From Hyphomicrobiales bacterium (GTDB lineage Bacteria > Pseudomonadota > Alphaproteobacteria > Rhizobiales > Rhizobiaceae): DNA of 64,000 nt. The DNA is taken from NCBI GenBank assembly GCA_900471605.1, contig UCEY01000021.1, positions 186,199 to 250,198 of the forward strand. The letters run 5' to 3'. Below the pieces are notes generated by a model. It had not been told where the DNA came from and made no database searches. It saw nothing but the letters and a program-made list of their open reading frames with translations. The position numbers and the translations under genes were made by a program. Shown here piece by piece: positions 8,631-16,742 of this stretch; the first letter of the stretch is position 1; every line of letters begins with the position of its first letter.

Positions 8631-9416
8631 ATGAATTCGATGAACTCCAACTATTCCATCCGTGATGAAATTCGAGACTTCTGGTCCGAGAGGGCGGCGA
8701 CGTTCGACGAGAGTGTCGGCCATGAAATCTTCTCGGAAGAAGAACGCAAGGGCTGGCAGCGGCTGATCCGCAAGCATCTGGGCGACGGCACCGGCCGCGC
8801 CGCCCTGGATCTTGCCTGTGGTACCGCCGTCATCTCGCATCTGATGAACGATGTCGGCTTCAAGGTCACCGGCCTCGACTGGTCGGACGCGATGCTGTCC
8901 CAGGCGCGCGCCAAGGCCAAGAAGCGGGGCACCGATATCCGTTTCGTCTCAGGCGATGCCGAAAACACGATGGAGCCGAAGAACAGCTACGACGTCATCA
9001 CCAACCGGCATCTGGTCTGGACGCTGGTCGATCCGCAGGCCGCTTTCACGGAATGGTTCTCGGTCCTGAAGCCGGGCGGCAAGGTGCTGATCCTCGACGG
9101 CAACATGGGCAAGGAGACCTGGGTCAAGGGTCTGCAAAAGCTTTGGTCCAAGGTGACCGGCAAGCCGGCGAAAAGCCACATGAGCCCGGCAATGGCGGCT
9201 CGCCACCAGGCCATCCGCTCGCGCGTCTATTTTTCGGATGCGATGCCGGCCGAAGCAGTGGTCGATCTGCTGACCAAGGCGGGTTTCGTCAACATCGTCG
9301 TCGACCGCAAGCTCTCCGACATCCATTGGGCCCAGGCCCGCAAGATGCCTTTCCTGCGCGGCCTTGAACGCATGGTGCAGGAACGTTTCGCGATCTGCGC
9401 GACGAAGCCGGAATAA
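8631..9416 (+). CDS. Class I SAM-dependent methyltransferase
   Basis: This is a 261-residue soluble protein with a Rossmann methyltransferase core. Motif I is ALDLACGTAVISHLM (about residues 58-72), with the acidic ribose-binding loop VTGLDWSDAMLSQAR, motif II RFVSGDAEN and post-motif LKPGGKVLILDGNMGK. It transfers a methyl group from S-adenosylmethionine to an unknown acceptor. It is transcribed divergently from the iron-uptake operon across a short region with an ICE-like box, so it may be iron-responsive and act on a chelator or another iron-linked metabolite; that is inference. The start could also be the ATG at 8640. It is followed by a terminator hairpin. Confidence 0.82.
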   Translation: MNSMNSNYSIRDEIRDFWSERAATFDESVGHEIFSEEERKGWQRLIRKHLGDGTGRAALDLACGTAVISHLMNDVGFKVTGLDWSDAMLSQARAKAKKRGTDIRFVSGDAENTMEPKNSYDVITNRHLVWTLVDPQAAFTEWFSVLKPGGKVLILDGNMGKETWVKGLQKLWSKVTGKPAKSHMSPAMAARHQAIRSRVYFSDAMPAEAVVDLLTKAGFVNIVVDRKLSDIHWAQARKMPFLRGLERMVQERFAICATKPE

Positions 9417-9426
9417 TATCCCGATC

Positions 9427-9454
9427 CGAAAGGTGGCCCGATGGCCACCTTTCG
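9427..9454 (+). terminator. Hairpin terminator after the methyltransferase gene
   Basis: A perfect 12-bp stem (CGAAAGGTGGCC with its complement) around a CGAT loop lies ten bases after the stop. There is no long T-run, so efficiency is uncertain. Confidence 0.6.
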
Positions 9455-9723
9455 CCCCACTGCAATATGCACAGCATTTATGGTCGCCTGACATGATTGT
9501 GACCGGGCCGTGACCTCGGGCGTTAACTTTTGGCGACTTTCCCTGAACGATGGGGGATGAAAGCAGCAGCGCGGATCACGATCCATCCTCCTCGGCGTCT
9601 CCACGGTGCCTCGTTTCGGGGCGTTCGGACGATGCGATTAACCTTGTGATAACCGATTGCTTTCTGAATGGACTATCTTCTGCGGGCGGCCACGCCGCCG
9701 CGGCTCCCTCGCCATTTCCGACC

Positions 9724-10239
9724 ATGGAGACAAGATTGTCCATCAAGTTTTTCGCCCTCGCCACGCTCGCTCTTTCCACTATCGCATCCCCTGCGCTTGC
9801 CCAGCCGAGCCCGAGAATGGTGAAGAAGTTCGACGCCTGGGGCCTTTATTCCTATAAAGGCGACGGCGGCACGACCTGCTACGTGCTGACGACGCCCACG
9901 CAGGTGCAGCCCGCCAATGTCGACCACGGCGACAACTTTTTTCTCGTCGCGCCGAAGCCTGCCGGATCCGGTTTCTATCCGCAGGCGATCATGGGTTACG
10001 ACCTGAAGGGCGGATCGCAGATGACCGTGACCGTCGACGGCCAGACCTTCGCCCTGGAGCCGAAAGGCAATTCAGGCTGGACCAAACAAGAGAGTAGTGA
10101 TGCGGCTCTGGTCGCGGCAATGAAATCGGGAAGCAGCATGACCCTGGAAGCGGTCTCGCAGCGCGGCACGCAGACAAGCTACACATTCTCGCTCTCCGGC
10201 GTGAGCGCAGCACTGACCCAGGCCGGGCGCTGCAACTGA
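9724..10239 (+). CDS. IalB-family (invasion-associated locus B) secreted protein
   Basis: This 171-residue protein has a signal peptide (hydrophobic FFALATLALSTIA, cleavage near PALAQ). The mature domain resembles the IalB family: an early W with a later TTCYVLTTP cysteine stretch, a strand-rich centre and a C-terminal cysteine (GRCN) that could pair with it. IalB-like proteins are common in Rhizobiales; the founding member affects host-cell entry in Bartonella, but in free-living or symbiotic species the role is unclear. The start is ATG 9724 or, equally likely, the TTG at 9736, which has GGAG at a better distance. A further in-frame upstream extension lacks coding character. Confidence 0.72.
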   Translation: METRLSIKFFALATLALSTIASPALAQPSPRMVKKFDAWGLYSYKGDGGTTCYVLTTPTQVQPANVDHGDNFFLVAPKPAGSGFYPQAIMGYDLKGGSQMTVTVDGQTFALEPKGNSGWTKQESSDAALVAAMKSGSSMTLEAVSQRGTQTSYTFSLSGVSAALTQAGRCN

Positions 10240-10253
10240 TCGGGTTCTGCTCG

Positions 10254-10290
10254 CTTTGTCATGACGGATGTGGTATCTGTCATGACAAAG
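10254..10290. promoter_or_regulatory. Repeated palindromic operator upstream of vapB
   Basis: CTTTGTCATGAC (10254-10265) is repeated in inverted form as GTCATGACAAAG (10279-10290) with a 13-base spacer. Each arm contains the 8-bp palindrome GTCATGAC, and the two copies are 21 bases apart, about two helical turns. This arrangement suits cooperative binding by a VapB-VapC complex and sits directly before vapB. Confidence 0.6.
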
Positions 10291-10304
10291 GCTGGAGAGA
10301 TGCC

Positions 10305-10547
10305 ATGAACCTGCAGATACGCGATCCACGCGCTCGTGCACTCGCCGAGCGGCTCGCCAAGAAACGCAAGGTCAGTATGACCGAAGCGGTGATCGAAGCT
10401 CTCGAAGCGCGGCTTTCAAACGAGGAAGAGACGGAAGCGCCCCTTCAGGAGCGTGTGATGAAAATCGTTGATCGCCTTCACGCCATCAAGGGTGGAAAGG
10501 GACGGGACATGACCAAGGAGGAAATTGACGAAATGTGGGGCCATTAG
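10305..10547 (+). CDS. vapB: Type II antitoxin, VapB family
   Basis: This 80-residue protein starts MNLQIRDPRARALAERLAKKRKVSMTE, the pattern of the VapB / Rv0623-like transcription-factor family: an N-terminal DNA-binding part and an acidic C-terminal tail (DMTKEEIDEMWGH) that would wrap the toxin. It should neutralise the adjacent VapC and repress the operon at the palindromes just upstream. GGAGAGATGCC provides the ribosome site. Its stop (TAG, 10545-10547) shares one base with the likely GTG start of the toxin. Confidence 0.85.
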   Translation: MNLQIRDPRARALAERLAKKRKVSMTEAVIEALEARLSNEEETEAPLQERVMKIVDRLHAIKGGKGRDMTKEEIDEMWGH

Positions 10548-10939
10548 TGTTCGTCGACACGTCCGTCATCATCGCGATCTTTTCCAAGGAAGAGGATGCG
10601 GAACAGTGGATAAGCAGGATCGAAGCGGCAGAAAACCTCTGCACCAGCGCTTTGGTCGTGCTTGAGACCGCCATGAGGCTGTCGACGAAGCTCGATGAGG
10701 ATCCCATTACCATTGAGCAAGGTCTATCCGCTTTCTTCAAAGAGGCGAAAATCAAGGTAATTCCCATCGATGAATCCGATGGCGAACTGGCGATCCGGGC
10801 TTTCCGCGATTACGGGAAGGGCAGGGGACACCCGGCACAGCTTAACCTGGCCGATTGTCTCTCCTATGCCTGCGCCAAAAACCGAGGCCTTTCGCTTCTC
10901 TACAAGGGCGACGATTTTGCAAGGACGGATATCGGCTGA
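10547..10939 (+). CDS. vapC: Type II toxin, VapC family PIN-domain ribonuclease
   Basis: This 130-residue PIN-domain protein shows the expected acidic active-site set: D4 in MFVDTSVIIAIF, E40 in ALVVLETAMR, D103 in HPAQLNLADCLSYA and D122 in LLYKGDDFART. VapC toxins are Mg2+-dependent RNases that often cut tRNA or rRNA. The GTG at 10547 is chosen because the family begins at this MFVD motif and it overlaps the antitoxin stop (TAGTG); a GTG at 10535 would add four residues. All catalytic residues are present, so the toxin appears intact. Confidence 0.87.
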   Translation: MFVDTSVIIAIFSKEEDAEQWISRIEAAENLCTSALVVLETAMRLSTKLDEDPITIEQGLSAFFKEAKIKVIPIDESDGELAIRAFRDYGKGRGHPAQLNLADCLSYACAKNRGLSLLYKGDDFARTDIG

Positions 10940-11060
10940 AGCCCTGCGGATTTCGTCAAAATTCGCCTGCCTCACCCATGGCTTTTTTGTGGCAATGCCC
11001 TAATTGACGATTGTCAAAAAGCTGTCCGAGGTGATCGTTGTGATGTAAGACGGCAGCAGA

Positions 11061-14000
11061 GTGCCTATCGCCGCCGAAAGCCTGATGATGAACCCTTCGA
11101 CTGTCGCGACAGCCTTTCTTTCACATAACGGCGAAATGGCCCGTCTTATTGGGGATTTCGATTGGGCAAGCACCTCGCTCGGCCCGATCGGCACCTGGCC
11201 GCAAAGCCTCAGGACGACGATTTCCCTCATCCTTCAGTCGCCGGTTCCGATCGTCACGCTGTGGAATGAAGATGGCGTGATGATATACAACGACGCCTAT
11301 TCCGATTTTGCCGGACGGCGTCATCCCGGCATCCTCGGCTCCAAGGTGCGCGAGGGCTGGCCTGAAGTCGCCGACTTCAACGACAATGTCATGAAGGTCT
11401 GTTTCGCCGGCGGCACGCTTGCCTATTCCGATCAGGAAATGGTCCTCGATCGCTCCGGGGTCCCTGCCTCGGCTTTCATGAATCTCTATTATTCCCCGGT
11501 CTATGACGAGATCGGCAAGCCTTTCGGCGTGGTGGCGATCGTCGTGGAGAACACGGCCAAGGTGCGTGCCGAGCGGCGGCTCCAGGGCGAGCGGGAGCGC
11601 CTGCGGCTGATGTTCGAGCAGGCGCCGGGCTTCATGGCCATGGTGACCGGACCGAACCATGTTTTCGAGATGGCCAACGGCGCCTATATGCGTCTCGTCG
11701 GCGGCCGCGACCTGCTCGGGCGACCCATTCGCGAAGCGCTGCCGGAGGTGATGGAACAGGGTTTTTCCGAGCTGCTCGACGAAGTCCGCAGAAGCGGCCG
11801 TCCGCATCTCGGCCAAGGGGTGAGCGTGGTGCTGGCGCGCCGGCCCGGCCTGCCGCCGGAAGAGCGTTTCGTCGATTTCGTCTACCAGCCGATCGTCGAT
11901 GACGCCGGCGAGCCGACCGGCATCTTCATCCAGGGCAGCGACGTCACCGACCAGAAGAAGGCGGAGATCGCGCTGCTCAAGGAGACACGCCATCTCGAGG
12001 TGCTGAACCGGCTCGGCGCCGAGCTCTCAGCGGAGCTCGATCTCGAAACGGTCGTGCAGATGACGACCGACGCCGGTGTGGAGCTGACGGGAGCGCAGTT
12101 CGGAGCCTTCTTCTACAACGTCGTCAACGACCGCGGCGAGAGCTACATGCTCTATGCCCTGTCCGGCGTTCCTCGCTCGGCGTTCGAGAATTTTCCGATG
12201 CCGCGCAACACGGCGGTTTTTGCCCCGACCTTCGGCGGCGAGGGCGTCATTCGCTCCGACGATATCCTGAAGGACGAGCGCTATGGCCGGAATGATCCAT
12301 ATTTCGGCATGCCAAAGGGCCATCTGCCGGTTCGCAGCTATCTCACGGTTCCGGTGATTTCGCGCTCCGGCGAGGTGATCGGCGGCCTGTTCTTCGGCCA
12401 TGCGGAGCCCGCTCAGTTCCGCGAGGAGCATGAGCGCCTGGTGGTGGGGGCGGCAGGACAGGTGGCGATCGCCATCGACAATGCGCGCCTCTTCCGTGTC
12501 GCGGAGCGGGACCTTGCGGAACGCCAGCGCGCCGAGGAAGCGCTCCAGGCGCTGAATGCCGGTCTCGAACAGAGGATCGTGTCCGAAATCTCCGAGCGCC
12601 TGAAGGCGGAAGAGGCGCTGCGCCAGAGCCAGAAGATGGAAGCGCTCGGCCAGCTGACAGGCGGCGTCGCGCACGACTTCAACAACCTCCTGCAGGTGAT
12701 ATCCGGCAATCTCCAGCTTCTCGCCAAGGATGTCGCCAGCAACCAGCGCGCTGCCCGTCGGGTGGAGAATGCGCTTGCCGGCGTACAGCGCGGTTCCAAA
12801 CTGGCGAGCCAGCTTCTCGCCTTCGGCCGCCGCCAGCCGCTGGAACCCAAGGTCGTCAATATCGGCCGGTTCCTGACCGGCATGGAGGAGTTGCTGCGAC
12901 GCACGCTCGGGGAGGATATCGAGGTCGAGACGATCCGCTCCGGTGGCCTCTGGAACGTGCTGGTCGATCCGACGCAGATCGAGAACGCGCTGCTCAACCT
13001 GGCGATCAATGCCAGAGACGCAATGGAAGGCGGCGGCAAGCTGACGATCGAAGCCGGCAATGCCTTCCTGGACGACAATTACGTGCGCCAGCATACGGAC
13101 GTGCCGGCCGGCCAATATGTGATGCTGGCGGTAACCGACACGGGCACCGGCATGAGCCCGGACGTCATGGAACAGGTGTTCGAACCGTTCTTCTCGACCA
13201 AGCCTGTCGGCAAGGGCACTGGCCTCGGCCTGTCGATGGTCTACGGTTTCGTCAAACAATCCGGCGGGCACGTCAAGATCTATAGCGAACTCGGCCAGGG
13301 CACGACCGTCAAGATCTATTTCCCGCGCGTCCAGCGCAGCGAGGATCTGGTGACCGATGCCGATTTCGGCCCCGTGACCGGCGGTACGGAAACCATTCTC
13401 GTGGCCGAAGACGACGAGCAGGTTCGCGCCACCGTCGTCGAGCTGCTCGGGGACCTGGGTTATGCCGTGCTGAAGGCGAAGGATGCCGCGGGCGCGCTGA
13501 GCGTCATCGAAAGTGGCGTGCCGGTCGATCTTCTCTTCACCGACGTGGTGATGCCCGGACCGCTGAAGAGCACCGAGCTTGCCCGCCATGCCCGCGAGCG
13601 GATGCCGGATGTCGCCGTGCTGTTCACCTCAGGCTACACGGAAAACTCGATCGTGCACGGCGGACGGCTCGATCCCGGCGTCGAACTGCTGTCGAAACCT
13701 TATACCCGCGAAGCGCTGGCGCGAAAGATCCGCCACGTGCTGAACGGCCAGCAGCATCGCAACCGGGTAAGGGCGTCGCTTGCCGCCAAGCCACCCGTTC
13801 CTCCGATCGGTCAACGGCCGGTCATGCCGCGATATTCCGTGTTGCTGGTCGAGGACGATTTCCTGATCCGCATGAGCACGGCCGATCTCCTGACCGAGCT
13901 GGGGCACGAGGTTTCCGAGGCCGCGACGGCCGAGGAGGCGATCACGATGATCGAAGAGCGCGGCTTCGACGTTGTGGTAACCGATCTGGGTCTGCCGGGC

Positions 14001-14186
14001 CTTTCCGGCGGAGAATTCGCACAACGGGCGCGCGAGCTGTCACCCGATGTCGGGATCGTCTTCGCGACCGGCAATGATCGAATTCCCGACGAGGCGGCGA
14101 TAGAGGGAGCGGTGCTTCTCAAAAAGCCCTATGGCAGCCGGGAAATTGCCATCGCCTTCGAGAAGATCACGGCACAGAAGGGCTAA
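11061..14186 (+). CDS. Hybrid sensor histidine kinase with PAS, GAF and two receiver domains
   Basis: This is a 1041-residue cytoplasmic signalling protein without membrane segments. In order it has a PAS-like domain (about 25-165), a second PAS domain (185-295), a GAF domain (310-475), a coiled region, HisKA with the phospho-accepting histidine H538 (GGVAHDFNNLL), an HATPase domain (610-755, with VTDTGTGMSP and GTGLGLSM), REC1 (about 775-890, aspartate D828 in LLFTDVVMPG) and REC2 (about 925-1038, D975 in VVVTDLGLPG). No HPt or output domain is visible, so it must signal to a partner. The start is GTG 11061; tandem ATGs at 11085 and 11088 are alternatives. No adjacent regulator gene indicates its target. 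Confidence 0.88.
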   Translation: MPIAAESLMMNPSTVATAFLSHNGEMARLIGDFDWASTSLGPIGTWPQSLRTTISLILQSPVPIVTLWNEDGVMIYNDAYSDFAGRRHPGILGSKVREGWPEVADFNDNVMKVCFAGGTLAYSDQEMVLDRSGVPASAFMNLYYSPVYDEIGKPFGVVAIVVENTAKVRAERRLQGERERLRLMFEQAPGFMAMVTGPNHVFEMANGAYMRLVGGRDLLGRPIREALPEVMEQGFSELLDEVRRSGRPHLGQGVSVVLARRPGLPPEERFVDFVYQPIVDDAGEPTGIFIQGSDVTDQKKAEIALLKETRHLEVLNRLGAELSAELDLETVVQMTTDAGVELTGAQFGAFFYNVVNDRGESYMLYALSGVPRSAFENFPMPRNTAVFAPTFGGEGVIRSDDILKDERYGRNDPYFGMPKGHLPVRSYLTVPVISRSGEVIGGLFFGHAEPAQFREEHERLVVGAAGQVAIAIDNARLFRVAERDLAERQRAEEALQALNAGLEQRIVSEISERLKAEEALRQSQKMEALGQLTGGVAHDFNNLLQVISGNLQLLAKDVASNQRAARRVENALAGVQRGSKLASQLLAFGRRQPLEPKVVNIGRFLTGMEELLRRTLGEDIEVETIRSGGLWNVLVDPTQIENALLNLAINARDAMEGGGKLTIEAGNAFLDDNYVRQHTDVPAGQYVMLAVTDTGTGMSPDVMEQVFEPFFSTKPVGKGTGLGLSMVYGFVKQSGGHVKIYSELGQGTTVKIYFPRVQRSEDLVTDADFGPVTGGTETILVAEDDEQVRATVVELLGDLGYAVLKAKDAAGALSVIESGVPVDLLFTDVVMPGPLKSTELARHARERMPDVAVLFTSGYTENSIVHGGRLDPGVELLSKPYTREALARKIRHVLNGQQHRNRVRASLAAKPPVPPIGQRPVMPRYSVLLVEDDFLIRMSTADLLTELGHEVSEAATAEEAITMIEERGFDVVVTDLGLPGLSGGEFAQRARELSPDVGIVFATGNDRIPDEAAIEGAVLLKKPYGSREIAIAFEKITAQKG

Positions 14187-14233
14187 TCAGAAAAAAATCG
14201 GAAGTCGATGGCTGAATAGCCCGCCGCCTCACC

Positions 14234-15037
14234 TCACCACCACTCATAAAAATGCGATACCGGCCCGTGGCCGGTGCCGACGGTGAGGGTATCGGCGGCG
14301 GCGATGGCTCCCGCGAGATAGGTTTTTGCGGTCGCGACCGCCTGTGCTGCGGGCGCGCCCTTGGCGAGTTCGGCAGCGATCGCGCTCGACAGCGTGCAGC
14401 CGGTGCCGTGGGTGTTGCGGGTTGCGGTGCGCTTGCCCTCGAACCAGTGGATGCCGGTCGCATCCGCCAGCACGTCCGGACTATCCTCGCCTTCCAGATG
14501 GCCGCCCTTCACCAGCACGGCCTTGGGACCGATCTTGAGCAGCCGCCCGGCCTGATCCGCCATCTGTTCGCGGGTCACGGCAATCGTTTCTCCGAGAAGA
14601 GCGGCCGCTTCCGGCAGGTTGGGGGTGACGACGGCCGAAAGCGGCATCAGCTGGTAGGTGACGGCATCCACCGCATCGAGCGCGAGCAGGGGCGAGCCGC
14701 CCTTGGCGATCATCACCGGATCGAGAACGATCGGCACATTATCGCTATAGGGGCGCAGCACGTCTGCGACGATCTCGGCGATCTCGGCATTGGCGATCAT
14801 GCCGATCTTCACGGCATCGACGCGCACGTCGAGAAAGATGGCGCGGATCTGGTTTGCGACGAAGGCTGCCGGCACCGCAAGCACACCGCTGACCCCTTGG
14901 GTATTCTGGGCCGTCAGCGCGGTCAGCGCCGCCATGCCGTATGTGCCGCGCGCGGCGAATGTTTTCAGGTCCGCCTGAATGCCGGCACCGCCCGACGGAT
15001 CCGATCCGGCGATCGACAGGACGTTCTTGATGGTCAT
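14234..15037 (-). CDS. thiD: Hydroxymethylpyrimidine / phosphomethylpyrimidine kinase
   Basis: This 267-residue ribokinase-fold enzyme begins IKNVLSIAGSDPSGGAGIQADLKTFAARG, the ThiD substrate and phosphate-binding region. It has DPVMIAKGG in the middle and the C-terminal NTHGTGCTLSSAIAA motif with the catalytic aspartate/anion-hole region. It phosphorylates HMP and HMP-P to HMP-PP for thiamine synthesis. It is the last gene of the thiMED operon, overlapping thiE by four bases, and is presumably controlled by the TPP riboswitch upstream of thiM. Confidence 0.95.
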   Translation of the reverse strand: MTIKNVLSIAGSDPSGGAGIQADLKTFAARGTYGMAALTALTAQNTQGVSGVLAVPAAFVANQIRAIFLDVRVDAVKIGMIANAEIAEIVADVLRPYSDNVPIVLDPVMIAKGGSPLLALDAVDAVTYQLMPLSAVVTPNLPEAAALLGETIAVTREQMADQAGRLLKIGPKAVLVKGGHLEGEDSPDVLADATGIHWFEGKRTATRNTHGTGCTLSSAIAAELAKGAPAAQAVATAKTYLAGAIAAADTLTVGTGHGPVSHFYEWW

Positions 15038-15672
15038 GCACGAGCCCTTTCGATTTCTGCCGCAATCCCGCGGGCTGCCGCCTGCGGATCGGGCTGGCCG
15101 CAGATGGCGGATATGACCGCGATGCCCTTGGCGCCGGCGGCGAGCGCGAGGCCGGCGTGTTGCGCCTTGACGCCACCGATCGCGACCGCCGGAACCGGCG
15201 CCATGGCAACGATGCGGGCAAGGCCTTTGAAGCCGATGGGCTGCTTGTGATCCGGCTTGGTGCCGGTCGCAAATACCGGGCCGATACCGACATAATCGAC
15301 GACCGACGGGTCCACCCGCCGCGCCAGTTCCTCCGTCTCGACCGAGAGACCAAGGATCATGCCATGGCCGACGCGCTGCCGCGCGATCGCAGCGGCCATG
15401 TCGCTCTGGCCGACATGCAGTCCTTCGGCGCCGATCGCGATGGCCGCCTCCACGTCGTCGTTGATGATGAGAGGCACGCCGGTGCCCGCCAGAACGGCTT
15501 TCAGCGCCCGGCCGGTTTCGATCATTCTTGCGGTATCCGCCTGCTTGTCGCGCAGTTGGACGATGGTTGCGCCGCCGGCCACTGCAAGCCTTGTCGTCTC
15601 AACCATGCCGATCTCGCGGCAGAGATCCGGGTCGAGGACGAGATAGACGGAAAGGTCGAAGATCCTGGTCAT
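15034..15672 (-). CDS. thiE: Thiamine phosphate synthase
   Basis: This 212-residue TIM-barrel protein couples HMP-PP with thiazole phosphate to give thiamine phosphate. Recognisable stretches are VQLRDKQADTARMIETGRAL (about 36-55), INDDVEAAIAIGAEGLHVGQSD (the family's NDR-like Mg/pyrophosphate region), DYVGIGPVFATGTKPDH and the C-terminal AIGGV phosphate loop. It overlaps both neighbours by four bases, indicating translational coupling within thiMED. Confidence 0.95.
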   Translation of the reverse strand: MTRIFDLSVYLVLDPDLCREIGMVETTRLAVAGGATIVQLRDKQADTARMIETGRALKAVLAGTGVPLIINDDVEAAIAIGAEGLHVGQSDMAAAIARQRVGHGMILGLSVETEELARRVDPSVVDYVGIGPVFATGTKPDHKQPIGFKGLARIVAMAPVPAVAIGGVKAQHAGLALAAGAKGIAVISAICGQPDPQAAARGIAAEIERARA

Positions 15673-16496
15673 GCCGCGACGATCCTCGCCTGTGCATCGA
15701 GCGACTCGCCGGTCAGGGCCGCGAGGCGATCAAGGAAAATCGGGGAGAAAAAGCCCGGGCCGGAGGCCGTGAGAGCTGCTCCCTCGCCGGCGACGGCGAA
15801 CATGGCGAGTGCGGCGACCGTCGCCTCGAACGGCTTGTCCGGGACGGTCGCGGCAAAGGCGCCGGTGAGGCAGGTGAGCGAGCAGCCGAGCGCGGTGACG
15901 CGTGGCATCAGGGCCGAGCCGCCGAGAACCCGGACCGAACGGCGGCCGTCGGTGACGAAATCCACCTCGCCGGTGACCGCGATCACGCAGGCATTCTGCC
16001 GCGCAAGCTCGATCGCCGAGCCTTCCGCCGCCATGACGCTGTCGCCGCTGTCGACGCCGTGACCGCTCGAACGGCTGCCCGCCAGCGCGATGATTTCCGA
16101 GGCGTTGCCGCGAATGACCGTCGGCTTCAGCTCCATGAGTTCGCCGAGTGCGGCGCGGCGATAGGCGGTGGCGTAGTGGGCGACGGGATCGAGCACCCAG
16201 GGCTTGCCGGTCTCGGAGGCGGCTTCCGCTGCCGCCTTCATGCCGGCCAGGAAATCGGGCGACAAAGTGCCGATATTGACGGTGAGAGCTGACGCAATGC
16301 GAGCGAACTCGCCGGCCTCCTCCTTCGTATGCACCATTGCGGGAGAGGCGCCGGCGGCGAGCATCACATTGGCCGCAATGTTCATCGCCACGAAATTGGT
16401 GATGTTCTGCACGAGCGGATTTTTGGCGCGCATCGCAGCCAGCAACTGGCCGGGGGTTTCTTCAAGGGGCGTCCCGAGGGGCGTCGTCGTCTGCAT
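15669..16496 (-). CDS. thiM: Hydroxyethylthiazole kinase
   Basis: This 275-residue protein phosphorylates the thiazole alcohol THZ, a salvage step of thiamine biosynthesis. The N-terminal NPLVQNITNFVAMNIAANVMLAAGASPAM region (about 24-52) and VIRGNASEI are ThiM hallmarks; GCSLTCLTGAFAA near the C terminus is the catalytic region, where the usual GTGC-like motif reads GCSLT. ATG 16496 is chosen because GAAAGAGG precedes it; an in-frame ATG at 16532 would run toward the riboswitch and lacks a site. With thiE and thiD it forms a salvage operon with no de novo thiazole genes (thiG, thiO) in the window. Confidence 0.93.
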   Translation of the reverse strand: MQTTTPLGTPLEETPGQLLAAMRAKNPLVQNITNFVAMNIAANVMLAAGASPAMVHTKEEAGEFARIASALTVNIGTLSPDFLAGMKAAAEAASETGKPWVLDPVAHYATAYRRAALGELMELKPTVIRGNASEIIALAGSRSSGHGVDSGDSVMAAEGSAIELARQNACVIAVTGEVDFVTDGRRSVRVLGGSALMPRVTALGCSLTCLTGAFAATVPDKPFEATVAALAMFAVAGEGAALTASGPGFFSPIFLDRLAALTGESLDAQARIVAA

Positions 16497-16547
16497 GTCT
16501 GCCTCTTTCGGCGGGGCAGGCGCGAGGCGCAATAACGAGCGCCCGGA

Positions 16548-16624
16548 CGACTCCCTCCGCCAGCATGATCTGGTTCAGGTTCTAAGGGTGCTTCTCAGCC
16601 CGGCTTTGCCGGACGCCCCTGTCT
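16548..16624 (-). ncRNA. TPP riboswitch (THI element)
   Basis: On the minus strand the leader of thiM contains the conserved THI-box blocks in order: an ACAGGGGCG stem strand, GGCTGAGA (the TPP signature), ACCCTT, GAACCTGA and a closing strand ending GGAGGGA. The element ends about 50 bases before the thiM start, in the position expected for translational or transcriptional control by thiamine pyrophosphate. Confidence 0.93.
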
Positions 16625-16683
16625 CCATCATGGTTTACAGCAAAGATAATGCGCTTTGCCAGTGATTTTTTCCGATTGGGGCC

Positions 16684-16714
16684 TTGCAGCTCTAGTCGCT
16701 AGAGGTTGTAGAGA
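16684..16714 (+). promoter_or_regulatory. MerR-family-type promoter with dyad in the spacer (ZntR/CadR-like)
   Basis: TTGCAG (16684-16689) is followed by CTCTAG-TCG-CTAGAG (16690-16704), a perfect 6-3-6 dyad, and a weak -10 (TAGAGA, 16709-16714) giving a long 19-base spacer. Overlong spacers with a central dyad are the mark of promoters twisted open by MerR-family metal sensors such as ZntR. It lies about 30 bases before the metal ATPase gene. Confidence 0.55.
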
Positions 16715-16742
16715 GGTGGCTCGATCCACCAGGAATGAGACG

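Noticed and set aside
9550-9723. N-terminal extension of the IalB-like protein
   Set aside because: The extension is Ser/Pro/Ala-rich without ribosome site, and the signal peptide begins at 9724 or 9736.
12027-13589. Long open frame on the minus strand within the hybrid kinase gene
   Set aside because: It lies entirely antisense to well-defined kinase, GAF and HATPase motifs and its translation is Arg/His/Gly-rich without any domain.
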